A DNA stretch of 64,000 bases from an uncultured Prevotella sp. (lineage in GTDB: Bacteria > Bacteroidota > Bacteroidia > Bacteroidales > Bacteroidaceae), in contig OMXE01000007.1 in NCBI GenBank assembly GCA_900314935.1, forward strand, positions 62,001 to 126,000, written 5' to 3'. Shown one piece after another: positions 17,374 to 28,306 of this stretch. The notes beneath the pieces are model-generated. The model made no database searches, was not told the DNA's origin, and saw nothing but the letters and a program-made list of their open reading frames with translations. A program made the translations under genes and the position numbers. Each line of letters opens with the position of its first letter. The first letter of the stretch is position 1.

Positions 17374-19563
17374 TTACTTGGAAGGAGCTTTGATCTTGAC
17401 GGTATTCGATGAATTACTACCACGGCCATCTTTGAAACGGATGCTGATGTAATATTCGGCAGTCTCACCAGGACGTGTTAGTCGATCGACATGCGATGGG
17501 GTTTCCGACTTTGTCGAAATCAGGAATTTGAAGTCATCATCACGTGGTCCTTTGCGATAGACGCAATAATGGAACGGCGCATTGGCTGGTGTACTACCTG
17601 TTTCCCATGCCAGATGACACTCCCCTTTCTGTTTGTCGTAATCGCCATAGAGTTTGATAGGTATATCAAGTACACGCGGTCCGTTGAACAGGAAACTCTG
17701 TTGCATACTTAACCCGCTGCTGCTTCCCATCATGTTGATTGTTTCTATGGCATAATAGTAACGCTGATCTTGCACATAGTCGGGCTTATCCTCTATGAGG
17801 AATCGTACATTTTTCAGCGTATCAGCATCAATCTCCTTGAGTAACGTCCATGATTTATCGGATGCCAGTTTACGATAGACTCTATGCCATTTCACACTGG
17901 CTTCGCTGGATGCTATCCACCACATCTTGATGATATGATCGTCATAGTAGATGCTGTCGGCTCTACAAGGAAGAGGCGGTGTAAAGTCGGGCACGGCAAC
18001 AGGAAGAACATCTGTGAACTCCGAAGCATTCGACGACCAGTCAACAGCTTTCACCTTATAATATACATACCGCTGGTTATTGCGGATGCTGATGGTGTCC
18101 TGATAGATGGTATCCTTCATCATTGTTGGCGAGATCTTTGAATACTCATGGTTGGGTGCATTGGCAAACCACACCTCGTAGGCAAACAAATCCCGGTCGG
18201 GCACAGCGGTCCACAACAGTGTCACCACACCTTCAGGGGTAGTGATTGCACGTAGATTCTGCGGTATCATCGGTGGTGTCAGATCACCAATACGCATTGT
18301 CTGCGGCAGCGAGGCACCCATGTTTCCAGCCTCATCAAGGGCAACAATGGCCACCCCACCCGTTCCTAATCCGGTAACATCCACCACACAGGTAGTATCT
18401 GTCTTCTCGATCAGGTCGCCCGACAGCGGTAACCAACGGTCGGCCAATAATTCTTCGTTGTAATAAACAGGTAGGTAACCCACCATATCGCTTTCCAGTG
18501 AATCCTTCTCCCAGAAGAGTCTTGCCAGGGTGATCGTGTCACCATGTGTAATCTCTATACGCTTCAGGTTAGGAGCCACAGGAGCCACCAAATCGGGCAT
18601 CTCCACGCGTAACACCTCTGATGGGTTGGTACGTTCGCCAAAGCTATCATAAGCACGAATGCGGTACTCATAGATTCCCGGAACAACTCCTGCATCAAGA
18701 TAAAGGTTGGGGCGATCCTCATTGTCAGTGGGGGTAAGCATGGAGATGTATGGCCGCTCGTTCAGCTTTGTCCATTCTCCATTGCTATCAACCTTACGCC
18801 GTTCCACATCATATGCGGTATAGTTGTCGCGCGGCCAATACAAACGGATTGTTGAAGGTGCCTCAATACTGTCGGTGAGTTCTGTAGAGAAAGCGATTGG
18901 CTGAAACTGGTCGTTACGTATCTTGTACACCAATCCTGCATTGATGGGTACCACGGAATCGGGTACGAGAGGACGGATGATATAGTCGTAGCTGCGGCCT
19001 GGTCTCACATCACGGTCCGTATAAGCCAATCCCATGGCTTCAGCCAAGTCGGGACGTAAGTCGGCTATGAGCATGGCGAAGCCGAAGAGGTTCTGCTGTT
19101 CCTCATAGACCTCCATGATGCTCCCTGGTGTTCCTGGTACATGTTCTGTCTGATCAAGGCTGGTGGTCTGTCCGAATATCGTCTGCACGGCAGCACCAGC
19201 CAACGAGTCGTTCTCAGCAAACCGTTCCATGAACTGCTTACGTGAGATAGGATGTACACACGAGGCGATGGTATCGCTTTGCAGATCACCATTGTCGAAG
19301 TGCGTCACACGTTGAACGAGGTAGCCATAGCCGTTCAAAACCTTCCAAGGAACATACTCGTCGGGAGCCCAGCGAACATATACACGGTCGCCATAGGTAC
19401 GGGCAACGACATTGATGTTGAACCAATGGCGCTGATCTGCGAGGGTATCAGGTTCGGTTTGCAAGCTATTTGCGGGTACCGATTCCGTCACCTCCTGTGC
19501 GTTCATAGAAGTGCTGACTGTCAGCAGCACTGTTAGCAATAGTATTTTCAGGTATATCTTCAT
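17374..19563 (-). CDS. Secreted fibronectin type III repeat protein
   Basis: A 729-residue exported protein with a signal peptide (MKIYLKILLLTVLLTVSTSMNAQ). An N-terminal domain (about 45-220) is followed by about five Fn3-like repeats. Each has the strand pattern IRLYWPRDNYTAYDVERR, YEYRIRAYDSFGERTNPSE, VTLLWTAVPDRDLFAYEVW, VYYKVKAVDWSSNASEF or similar. There is no lipobox and no clear T9SS tail. It lies 13 bp downstream of the giant gene, so it is probably a periplasmic or surface partner of the giant. Fn3 proteins of this kind often accompany TANFOR-type giants in Bacteroidetes; that link is from memory and unverified. Confidence 0.82.
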   Translation of the reverse strand: MKIYLKILLLTVLLTVSTSMNAQEVTESVPANSLQTEPDTLADQRHWFNINVVARTYGDRVYVRWAPDEYVPWKVLNGYGYLVQRVTHFDNGDLQSDTIASCVHPISRKQFMERFAENDSLAGAAVQTIFGQTTSLDQTEHVPGTPGSIMEVYEEQQNLFGFAMLIADLRPDLAEAMGLAYTDRDVRPGRSYDYIIRPLVPDSVVPINAGLVYKIRNDQFQPIAFSTELTDSIEAPSTIRLYWPRDNYTAYDVERRKVDSNGEWTKLNERPYISMLTPTDNEDRPNLYLDAGVVPGIYEYRIRAYDSFGERTNPSEVLRVEMPDLVAPVAPNLKRIEITHGDTITLARLFWEKDSLESDMVGYLPVYYNEELLADRWLPLSGDLIEKTDTTCVVDVTGLGTGGVAIVALDEAGNMGASLPQTMRIGDLTPPMIPQNLRAITTPEGVVTLLWTAVPDRDLFAYEVWFANAPNHEYSKISPTMMKDTIYQDTISIRNNQRYVYYKVKAVDWSSNASEFTDVLPVAVPDFTPPLPCRADSIYYDDHIIKMWWIASSEASVKWHRVYRKLASDKSWTLLKEIDADTLKNVRFLIEDKPDYVQDQRYYYAIETINMMGSSSGLSMQQSFLFNGPRVLDIPIKLYGDYDKQKGECHLAWETGSTPANAPFHYCVYRKGPRDDDFKFLISTKSETPSHVDRLTRPGETAEYYISIRFKDGRGSNSSNTVKIKAPSK

Positions 19564-19576
19564 TTTACATCATTAT

Positions 19577-22500
19577 TTATCTTGTGACCGTTTTCACGCA
19601 TACTGCCTTTGGCCCGTAGCCTTCAACATATCCGTATTTTGTATCAACCGTATAGCCCATTTTGTTATGGTAGCAGTTCAAGCGGTATAGTTCATACTCA
19701 AAAGAAGTGTAAGTCTTCCACATATCCTGCCAGTCGAGTTTCCACTGTTCTGTTGGGATGCCGTTCCATACAGCATTAGCTATCGATGTATTCATTCGCC
19801 ATCCCGGCAGCGCCAGACTCTTATTATGGTCACCACTCTTTTCAAAAGTAAGACTGTAAAGCAGTGGAATCTGATAATACGGGAAGCTAATGGTGCTTTT
19901 GATACGCATATAGCTGTCTCCTATAGTCTGATCCACTACACATTTCACATTACGGTATGTCTCGTTCCACTTTTTAGACAGCTTCGACAGTTCTTTAATC
20001 TTGTCAGACTGCTTTGATTTTTTGTTGGCTTCAGCAACATATTTCAAATAGTCAGACTTCAGTTGGGCTAGTTTATTATAGAAATCCCGTAGGATATAGA
20101 TATCATTTCCTATGACACATCCCTCTATGGCATTACGGCATTCACTAAGCGTAGAGAAAGTGCGGCGATACCGCGTAATGGCGGGATTTGTGTCGTAGCC
20201 CATCGACGGACCGATATCCTTAGCTGCTGAAGCAATGTTGGCTCTTACATTGTGTAGATCCATCAGCAATCCTGACAGGTTGTACTTGGGGCGAACAGAA
20301 ACAGACACTTTCTCCTGTTGTCCATCAGCATAAGTAAACCATTTATCGAAGTATGTGCCATTATCGATGTCGAGTTTAAAGCCTTCTCCACTGGTATATA
20401 CCTGACTATCGAATGTGGTATTAATCTTGTAACCGCCAATCATGGCCCACCTTGCCCAATAGCCGATGCACAGATGCGGATCCTTCAGGAAGAGTTTCTC
20501 ATCAACGAGGGCATTATCAGTCTTCTTGTATAAATCCGATTTCGATCTGTTGATTTTGCGTAGCATGACATAGTAATGTTCGGGTCTGCCATATGGGAAG
20601 CTGAAATCTGGTCTGTTGTTCCAATCATCGTACCAACTTCCTTTCTCTAGCCTACGATTGTCGGTAGTGCCAAGGATGGCAAACTGACTGGTGTGTACAC
20701 CTGCCCATTGTTTCGACAGTTTCGAATAGAGTGTAACAGAGTAGTTGGCCAAGTCAAGCCTATCTTGCAGCTTGATATGACGGGTAGTGTCAGCATCCAT
20801 TCCAAGTTCCTTTTCAGCCTGAGCAATAATCTCGTCCATGTAATCGCTCAAGTTCACTGTTGGTTCGGATGATGGAGGACGTGTTGTCGAAGTGTTCCGA
20901 CTTGAAGATGTCGAAGAGCCTCGTGACGAAGACGATGTGTAACGACTGGATGAACCCCTCCTTCCTGAAGATGATGTGGTTTGTCCTCCAGTAGAGGAGT
21001 ATCGTCCTGATCTCACACTGGTTCCACCCTTTCCGCTGGTACGAGTAGAGGTCATACGCTTTCGAGCTTTGAAAATCGAGTCAACCTTGTTCACCAAATC
21101 GCTGTATGCCTTTTCATCTACTTGGCACAATGAGAAACGGTAGGTGCGGCCAGGAACTAAATACTTTCGATCGATAGTCTTCTGGGTATAGATGAAAATC
21201 AAGTCGCCATCGTTGCTTTCAGTAAGTGGCATATTATAGAACTGTGACTTGCTGTTCGGCTTGCTTAACACCACTTGATTGGTATAGACGGGCTGATTGG
21301 GATACGTGTTTTGGCTGGACGAACTGCTTGAAGACGAACTGCTTGAAATTCCGTTAGATGAAGATGACGTAGCCTTCGATATGCCAGTTCCAGCTACCAT
21401 ACTTTGACCAATCTCATTAGCTAGTTGAGCCAGTTCCTTGCCTTTACCTCTGTTCCAACTCTCAACCTCCATTTCATCTTTCAACCTATTAGCATTGCTG
21501 GATGCAACAGCTCTGTTACTATTGCTCTCTGACGTGGTAAGCTTGACGGCAGTACCCGACTGTGATACTCTCGAAATAGCGGATGCTGTGACTAATGAGG
21601 CACTAGACATCGACTCAGTAAGCATCGCTACATTATTCTTTGTAGCCGATGTCATAGCTATGCCTCTAGAGCTACCTGTTGACTTTGAAGCCACAGTATA
21701 AACCTTTTCTGCACTATTCTCATCGGATGTCGTCGTTGCTACTCTCCTACCACTCTTGACGGCCTCCGTTGTTGCTACTCTCCTACCGCTCTTGATGGCC
21801 TCCGTTGTTGTTGATTCCTGATTGGCGCTGGCACTAACATGAGTGAAATAGTGAGTTTCACCAGATGATGAGCTGTTACTATTTGAATTGTTGATTTCCA
21901 CAGTAATCCATCTGCCAGTCACTGGGTCGTAATATCTTGTGCTTCCAATATTGTAATTTTCGATATCATAATGATGTTCAGCGCTACCAGAACCACCCGA
22001 GTTGTAAGGTCGCCCATATACATCCACATTATCAGGTTTTTCGTTACCATAAACATCCACACATTTGACTGTAGCCTCAACATCGGGACATAGCCACATA
22101 TCATAGTCCTCATTCCAGTACTCCAACCTACCACGAACAGGCTTTTGGGGATCGTTCAACAGATTAGCAAACGACCATCTCATAGCCAGTGTCGGGCGTT
22201 CCAAGTCGGCTTGATAGTCAGTATGGAAAATGGCCACAGCCTCGGACAGTGATGGAGGTTCATTTGATGAGCGGAAATAATATGCCACAGAGTCACGCCA
22301 CTCCTTATGCACATCCTTCCAGTTTGTAGTCGAGTCGTTGAAGATAGGATCAACCTCCTTTCCATTCACAATTTCCTTGGCATAGCCGCTCAACACCACC
22401 CGATAACCAGTATTCAACGTCATTGTACCAATACCCAAAGAGTATGACATATGGTTCGTCGTCGTATAGGGAATACGTGTTACTGATGTCGGCTTTACTT

Positions 22501-25500
22501 TATTCTTATCAGCATCGGGATCTGGATCAGCAAAGATTTCCAATTGCATCGTCTGATCAAGGTGGAACACATAGGTACGAGATGCCTGCTCGGTATACTT
22601 CTCCAGTTCCTCATCGTAGTTGGCCATACTATAGGCTATGTTCTTGTCGAGAATACGGATGTGGTTATCCATCACCATATTAGTGGTGAAACGAGGCGTA
22701 GAGAATGGCGACACGACATTGTTCTCACTCCATCCTTCTGACAAGTCATCCTCGCTTCCTGGTGACATATCCTCGAAGATCTTGATATCATCGAGCGGGT
22801 TACCAAACTCAGGTACACATACCTCGCCCACCTTCAGTTCGACTGTTGTAGAACCCTTGATGAGACCACCCAACAGCTTGTACTTGGCTTTCATCTTTCC
22901 GTAGCACCAAGACGGATTCGGGAATCCACCTTTGAGCAAGGCACCCAGACCGACGCTCACCAACGGTATTTCACCCTTGAACAGCCAGCAGTTGATCATC
23001 AGTCCCAATTCGCCCATGGCCAGAGCATAGATCTGTCCCATAGCGTAATAGCCGTTCTTTGAACCCATCTCCTTGCCGCCAATACAACGAGTGCCTTTGG
23101 CTAATTTCTTCAGAGCCAAATCGAAACCTGCCATCAATGTGGCACGAGCATATACAATACCTGCATTGACACCGAAGTCGCCCCACGCTGTGGCACCGAA
23201 CATGATACCACCGGCACTGTTCTTATTTGCAGAGGGCTCCTTAAATTCTTTCAGTGTACCCTGACGTTTGCTTTCTGCCTCACCCGTTAAATTCTGACTG
23301 TTTCCACTGATATCAGTGCCTCCCAGGAACTCTGCGATTTTGTCGGGAATGGCTGGTAAACCATATTCTTTGCCGTTATCGTCAACTAATTCGTTACCTA
23401 CACAGAGATAGGCATTGGCTCCGATAGAGCACCACAAAGCAAAGGCATCATCCTTCTTACCCAAGGCAAAGTCGATGAGACGTAGTTCGCAGCGTTCCTT
23501 CTGCGGTGGTCGACCGATATAGAGATGCCACTTGGTGGGATCTTGATTGGTGCCGTTGCGCTTCCACGTGATACGGAAGTTCATGCTCACCTTGAAGCCC
23601 ATTGATGCCTCGAAACCTGTCTTACCCTTATCCACACTCTCTTCGTTACCTGTCTTCGAGTAACGATTGGGGTCTTTCTCATCGGGGGCAAAGGTTCCAA
23701 GGCCGCTTTTCTCACTCACCGTTTTAAGAATACCTGATGCTTCGCCAGCCAGTTTGGCAAGATCATCTTTCATGTCAACGCCACCTTCGCTGGTAATATC
23801 CAAATCAAAGTATTTATCCTTATCGGTACAAGAATACACGATCTTTGCCTTTGCATTTATCAGACCATCATCTTCATTTTCTCCACACAGTGCATGAACA
23901 GTACCAAACAGACTGATCGTTGACAAGCGATCCTTCTTCATATCATAGAACACGGTCAGCTTCATGTCGCCATTGATGGCCTTAGAAGAACCAGAGGTCG
24001 ATATCTTTACACCTAACAGTCCACCCACCATGCCATAGGCTGGTATTCCTTTTTCGCTGTTGTCTTCATTCTCGGTGGCTTGCTGATCGAAGGCTTCCAT
24101 TCCGGAACCGTTCTTACAATTGAAATAGAAGCCGCCCTTGATGCCATTGATCTGGATGGGCGGTGCCGGTATGCCATTCTTTGAAGCAAGTGACACCACC
24201 AGATAGCCCCATGTATAGGTCTTTGAACCATATACATCGCCAGCTTCTTCGCTCTTAATGGCCGCTATCTCGTATTCATCGTTTGCTGCAGTGGCTGCTG
24301 CCAGACGAGTGGCACGATCAGCCTGACGCTGGGCGTAGCTCATAGGATAGTCGCTTGTTCCTCCTTTCAGCCAGTTGTTATAGCCTTTTCCCTGCTGATC
24401 GAGTTTACGTTCCTCCGCAGTCTTCTCCTTTTCCATCCATGCTCCCAGTACATCAAAAGTAAACAGGTCGCCAGGCATAGTCATCTTCAGTTTAGCCTGA
24501 TAGCCTTTCCCTTCGAGTCCGTTGTCGGGCATGGTAAACTCACCATCCAGCATTATACCACCAAAACCAGAATGGACCTCAGCCCCATCGAAGTAAGTGC
24601 CTTTATAACTGATGCTTCCCAAGTCGCTCCAGTCTACGGTTGCCAATACCCTGACCGTGGTCGATGCCTCTATCTCTCCACCGAGCATCTTCAGTTTTCC
24701 ACCAATCTTCAGACCGAAATCGTTCTCTTGGTCTATCAGATCAAAATCGGTGACTGTGAAATCAAAGCCTGCTACTTTCTTCTCGGGTGAGGCAAAACTC
24801 CAGCGTCCGATATCGAAACGTACGGTTCCATCGCTGTTTTTGAGTTCTCCGCCATCCAGACTGATACCCTTAAGGGCGTCTTTTTCATAACCTTTAGCGG
24901 TGAGAATACCCTGATAAAGGTTGTCCAGTTCCTTGGCATAATCTGTGTCACTCTGGCTGGCATTCGATTTCTCCAGCTCTTTATACAGATCACCGGCGGT
25001 CTTTAGGTATTTCGACTCCCAGCGTGGACAGTTGGCCAAGCGCATTCGGGTGAACTTGATACCAGGTAGTTTCAGCTTATTTGCACCAGCAATATCAATA
25101 TGCCCACCCAAGCATAGTTCAATCTTGGGCTTCTCTTCTTCTTCATCGCTTTCAATGAGGAAGTAGGTTTGTTTCTTATCAAACGTTGCCTCAGCCAGGA
25201 AGAAGTCCAGACTGATGTCCGCTTGTTGAGTAGTGGCAAACACCCATACGGGATTGCGTTCCTTTCCCTTGTCTTGCAGGTACATGTTTGCCAGATAGTT
25301 GATCTTGGCCGGTTCCTTATCACCCTTTTTGTTCTTCTGTTTGAGCAGAGGTATGGTAAATGCGCCTGACAGACCAGCATGGTGGAAATTGTTTTGCAAG
25401 ACCGCACACTCAGCTTTATCAATGCTCAGTGCCCAGCCACCACATGATGTGGTAGAGCCGTCGAAGATCTTGTTCACAGAGAAGTTGGCAGAGAACTTCT

Positions 25501-28288
25501 GGTCGATCATCATATAATCGATCTTCGTACTCAGTGCTTTGGCTGTGCCGCCATCCTTTTCCGAGTAGTCATCCATGCCCTTATCATCATCGAACTTGAT
25601 GACCTTCGGGAACCTCACACCCATATCCTTGAAATAGACACCTTGCCACTTCAGCGGGTTCTCCTTCAGTCCCTTGATACCGGTTACATCAGCATCCGTC
25701 TTGTAGTCAGCAGGTAGCTTATCAAAGAGGTTGACCTTATCCGAGTGGTCGTAACCCATTTCGCCGGGAACAAAGGTCCAACCTGGCAGATCCTCGCTTT
25801 GGAACATGTCCATTTTACCATTGGCCCACCAACTCTCCCAAGATTCAATCTCGGCTTCCAAGTTGATAATAGGCATTTCTTCAAGCACCTTGTCCTGAAC
25901 CACTTTTTTCAGGTTAGGTACTCGCATCTCCATCTCCGCATGGAGCACGCTGAACTTGCTGTCTTGCCAATGCAGGTAACAGCCGTTCTTGGGATTGCTC
26001 ACATCGTTCGGAGCCTTGAAGGTGTAGGTTAAGTTGGTCTTGGGATCAACGAAGGTGAAGTTGTCGAACATCGACACCGTTCCGCTTTCAGGTATGAGCT
26101 TATCGGGTTCTACGCATAACTGTGGCGCACCAAAAATAAGAATGTCGTTGTCGTAGCGTTCATTCTCAGGCAGTTCAAAAGCGCCAAAAAGGTTCATGTA
26201 TGCAGTAGTGGCTGAGAACACCATACTGGCAATCTGGATATCGACGGGTGAAGAGTTATACTCCTCGGGGATGCGTATTGGCATGTGACAATCGGTCAGT
26301 TCCAGATTCTTCAGGTCGTCCCACCCGGTCATTCCCAGTTTATAATAACTGTAGTACTGTTGGATATCCAGTTTCTCGGCCAGGTCGTTCAATCCACTCT
26401 TTCCATCACCGCTGATACCTTCTTGGATCTCACTGGCAAAAGGAATACTGGTGTCTCCAACAAGGTTATCGAGCCCCCAGTCGGAGAACAGCTGATCTAC
26501 CACCTGTGCGTTGGTAACCCCTTTCACATCATCTTCACGAGGATAGGTATAGCACTGATTCTTGTATGCATACTTATCTGTATTGATATACAGCGAGTCG
26601 AACTTTACAGCTACAGCTATCTTGAATATACCTGGATTCCATGCGATATGTCCGGTGCCTTTGAAGCATTTCTTATCCTTCACACGTTCCACGGTCTTCA
26701 ATGTCAAGTCGTAGGCTCCCACATGCACCACGTCGCCAGCCTTCAGTTCTGTTGTGAGAGGCTCTTGATTTTTAGGAGCCTCACCGCCCTTACACTCAAA
26801 GAGTTGCGAGATGTGCTCGGTTAAGGCAAAGTCCTTGATATTGGTAGAGTCCTCTATAATGGTCAGTTCATCCTTGCCGAACTTATTCTGGCACTTCGGC
26901 TCAATACGCATCACAAGGTAGTCGCCGGGTTTCACCGACTTAGCAATGTCGTCCCACTTGATAGTAGCCTCCAGTTCCTCTGTTTCTTTATTATAAACAG
27001 GTTTGCCTGCGAAAATCTCTTCGTAGCTCTCGGTAGTGCTGGCAGAAAACAATTGAACATTATACTTCCACTTGACTGTATCCTGACGTTCGCCCTTACC
27101 GCCTTTGAACCATGCCTTACGCCATTCCGGATGGATATCATCTCCTACGAAAATCTTTCGTGCACGTCCCTCCTCGAATACAGGTTTCGTAAGGGTGGGC
27201 ACAGAGAAGGAGTAGAGTGAACTCTTTTCTTTTTCAGAAGACTCGCTATCAAGACTGAGGCTTGATTTTCCGTCGTCCTTATCTTTCTCTTCTGTTACAG
27301 TTACCACATCACCATCAGTCACACGGAACATGCGCCATGAACTCTTTCCATCGTTGTTGATAAGTACGAACGACAGAGAGCCTTCCTTTGTATCAGGAGA
27401 TTTTGCCGTAACCTGCACAGCATAGGTCTCCCCTTCTTCCAGTTTTTTCATGACATGATCTGGAAGAAGAGCACTTGTAGCCGTCAAACTATAGTTCTCA
27501 TACACCGTACCATTAGACATGATGGCATCGTCTGGTGGTTGGTTGTTGATGATATGTACAATCTTAATATCATAAGTAAATGTCGTGGATTGACAGGCAA
27601 TGGTAGAAGGAGTCCATACTACCATCGGAGTCTTTCTCGACATCGTTGCTACGTTAAAGTCACCGAAGGGGTCATCGGCTGAAGCACCGTTAGTGAACTG
27701 CGGCATTGAGAATGTGGGAGCCTGCGCTATATAACACACCTGGAAGGTACACATTCCATCATTTGGATCGTTCAAAGGAACCGGTGCTGTCAGTGTCGGA
27801 TCATATTTATAGGCTGTTAGTCTTGCAGAATAGAAGCCTTCCGGCAGCAATCCCTGACTTCCCCTGTTATATTCATTGAAAATATCGGAACGCACATAGA
27901 TATCGCTCAACAACAGATGGTTGAACAGATTATGCATTTCCATAGCGCTTAAGGTCTTGGTATAGTTAGCAGGAACAACGATGGCCTGTTGGGGCATGCG
28001 TGCTGGAGGTGTAGATACGATAAGGTCATTACCATTGGTCACATCATGCACCTGCATGCCAAAGTAGATATTCTGTGTCACCGAAGAGTTGTTGGTTACT
28101 CTCACAACGAAAAACTTTTCGGGCGTATTAATGTAGCTACCCACCTGTGGAGGAAGAATGGGGCGAGTGGCAGAGACTTGAACCATCAGGTCCTGAGCCG
28201 CCACCGGGAGGAAAGAAAAAAGGAAGAAAGGTAAAAGCAAGATGCCTTTAACCGTTTTCTTTATCTGTTGATGCAAATATCTATCCAT
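19577..28288 (-). CDS. Giant 2903-residue exported protein (TANFOR-like N-terminus)
   Basis: The largest gene in the window. Residues 1-32 form a signal peptide ending PVAAQ. Residues about 33-230 (VQVSATRPILPPQVGSYINT..., LLPEGFYSARLTAYKYD) resemble the TANFOR domain described from Tannerella giants. An Fn3-like segment follows to about 320. A very long beta-rich body (about 380-2100) repeats FDGAEVHSGFGGIMLDGEF-type strands. A Ser/Thr-rich zone (about 2130-2475) includes a Ser run and a tandem duplicated SGRRVAT unit. A helical/beta C-terminal part has no T9SS tail and no lipobox. It is probably secreted and held at the surface with help from its operon partners. There is no catalytic motif or toxin domain. 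Serine-rich stretches may be O-glycosylated. Confidence 0.85.
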   Translation of the reverse strand: MDRYLHQQIKKTVKGILLLPFFLFSFLPVAAQDLMVQVSATRPILPPQVGSYINTPEKFFVVRVTNNSSVTQNIYFGMQVHDVTNGNDLIVSTPPARMPQQAIVVPANYTKTLSAMEMHNLFNHLLLSDIYVRSDIFNEYNRGSQGLLPEGFYSARLTAYKYDPTLTAPVPLNDPNDGMCTFQVCYIAQAPTFSMPQFTNGASADDPFGDFNVATMSRKTPMVVWTPSTIACQSTTFTYDIKIVHIINNQPPDDAIMSNGTVYENYSLTATSALLPDHVMKKLEEGETYAVQVTAKSPDTKEGSLSFVLINNDGKSSWRMFRVTDGDVVTVTEEKDKDDGKSSLSLDSESSEKEKSSLYSFSVPTLTKPVFEEGRARKIFVGDDIHPEWRKAWFKGGKGERQDTVKWKYNVQLFSASTTESYEEIFAGKPVYNKETEELEATIKWDDIAKSVKPGDYLVMRIEPKCQNKFGKDELTIIEDSTNIKDFALTEHISQLFECKGGEAPKNQEPLTTELKAGDVVHVGAYDLTLKTVERVKDKKCFKGTGHIAWNPGIFKIAVAVKFDSLYINTDKYAYKNQCYTYPREDDVKGVTNAQVVDQLFSDWGLDNLVGDTSIPFASEIQEGISGDGKSGLNDLAEKLDIQQYYSYYKLGMTGWDDLKNLELTDCHMPIRIPEEYNSSPVDIQIASMVFSATTAYMNLFGAFELPENERYDNDILIFGAPQLCVEPDKLIPESGTVSMFDNFTFVDPKTNLTYTFKAPNDVSNPKNGCYLHWQDSKFSVLHAEMEMRVPNLKKVVQDKVLEEMPIINLEAEIESWESWWANGKMDMFQSEDLPGWTFVPGEMGYDHSDKVNLFDKLPADYKTDADVTGIKGLKENPLKWQGVYFKDMGVRFPKVIKFDDDKGMDDYSEKDGGTAKALSTKIDYMMIDQKFSANFSVNKIFDGSTTSCGGWALSIDKAECAVLQNNFHHAGLSGAFTIPLLKQKNKKGDKEPAKINYLANMYLQDKGKERNPVWVFATTQQADISLDFFLAEATFDKKQTYFLIESDEEEEKPKIELCLGGHIDIAGANKLKLPGIKFTRMRLANCPRWESKYLKTAGDLYKELEKSNASQSDTDYAKELDNLYQGILTAKGYEKDALKGISLDGGELKNSDGTVRFDIGRWSFASPEKKVAGFDFTVTDFDLIDQENDFGLKIGGKLKMLGGEIEASTTVRVLATVDWSDLGSISYKGTYFDGAEVHSGFGGIMLDGEFTMPDNGLEGKGYQAKLKMTMPGDLFTFDVLGAWMEKEKTAEERKLDQQGKGYNNWLKGGTSDYPMSYAQRQADRATRLAAATAANDEYEIAAIKSEEAGDVYGSKTYTWGYLVVSLASKNGIPAPPIQINGIKGGFYFNCKNGSGMEAFDQQATENEDNSEKGIPAYGMVGGLLGVKISTSGSSKAINGDMKLTVFYDMKKDRLSTISLFGTVHALCGENEDDGLINAKAKIVYSCTDKDKYFDLDITSEGGVDMKDDLAKLAGEASGILKTVSEKSGLGTFAPDEKDPNRYSKTGNEESVDKGKTGFEASMGFKVSMNFRITWKRNGTNQDPTKWHLYIGRPPQKERCELRLIDFALGKKDDAFALWCSIGANAYLCVGNELVDDNGKEYGLPAIPDKIAEFLGGTDISGNSQNLTGEAESKRQGTLKEFKEPSANKNSAGGIMFGATAWGDFGVNAGIVYARATLMAGFDLALKKLAKGTRCIGGKEMGSKNGYYAMGQIYALAMGELGLMINCWLFKGEIPLVSVGLGALLKGGFPNPSWCYGKMKAKYKLLGGLIKGSTTVELKVGEVCVPEFGNPLDDIKIFEDMSPGSEDDLSEGWSENNVVSPFSTPRFTTNMVMDNHIRILDKNIAYSMANYDEELEKYTEQASRTYVFHLDQTMQLEIFADPDPDADKNKVKPTSVTRIPYTTTNHMSYSLGIGTMTLNTGYRVVLSGYAKEIVNGKEVDPIFNDSTTNWKDVHKEWRDSVAYYFRSSNEPPSLSEAVAIFHTDYQADLERPTLAMRWSFANLLNDPQKPVRGRLEYWNEDYDMWLCPDVEATVKCVDVYGNEKPDNVDVYGRPYNSGGSGSAEHHYDIENYNIGSTRYYDPVTGRWITVEINNSNSNSSSSGETHYFTHVSASANQESTTTEAIKSGRRVATTEAVKSGRRVATTTSDENSAEKVYTVASKSTGSSRGIAMTSATKNNVAMLTESMSSASLVTASAISRVSQSGTAVKLTTSESNSNRAVASSNANRLKDEMEVESWNRGKGKELAQLANEIGQSMVAGTGISKATSSSSNGISSSSSSSSSSSQNTYPNQPVYTNQVVLSKPNSKSQFYNMPLTESNDGDLIFIYTQKTIDRKYLVPGRTYRFSLCQVDEKAYSDLVNKVDSIFKARKRMTSTRTSGKGGTSVRSGRYSSTGGQTTSSSGRRGSSSRYTSSSSRGSSTSSSRNTSTTRPPSSEPTVNLSDYMDEIIAQAEKELGMDADTTRHIKLQDRLDLANYSVTLYSKLSKQWAGVHTSQFAILGTTDNRRLEKGSWYDDWNNRPDFSFPYGRPEHYYVMLRKINRSKSDLYKKTDNALVDEKLFLKDPHLCIGYWARWAMIGGYKINTTFDSQVYTSGEGFKLDIDNGTYFDKWFTYADGQQEKVSVSVRPKYNLSGLLMDLHNVRANIASAAKDIGPSMGYDTNPAITRYRRTFSTLSECRNAIEGCVIGNDIYILRDFYNKLAQLKSDYLKYVAEANKKSKQSDKIKELSKLSKKWNETYRNVKCVVDQTIGDSYMRIKSTISFPYYQIPLLYSLTFEKSGDHNKSLALPGWRMNTSIANAVWNGIPTEQWKLDWQDMWKTYTSFEYELYRLNCYHNKMGYTVDTKYGYVEGYGPKAVCVKTVTR

Positions 28289-28306
28289 ATTGAAGTGTTT
28301 ACTTAT

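Noticed and set aside
21890..21950. YYDPVTGRW-like string in the giant, resembling an RHS/YD-repeat core
   Set aside because: Only a single short match; no YD-repeat series, no RHS core peptidase residues and no C-terminal toxin or immunity gene, so an RHS toxin is not supported.
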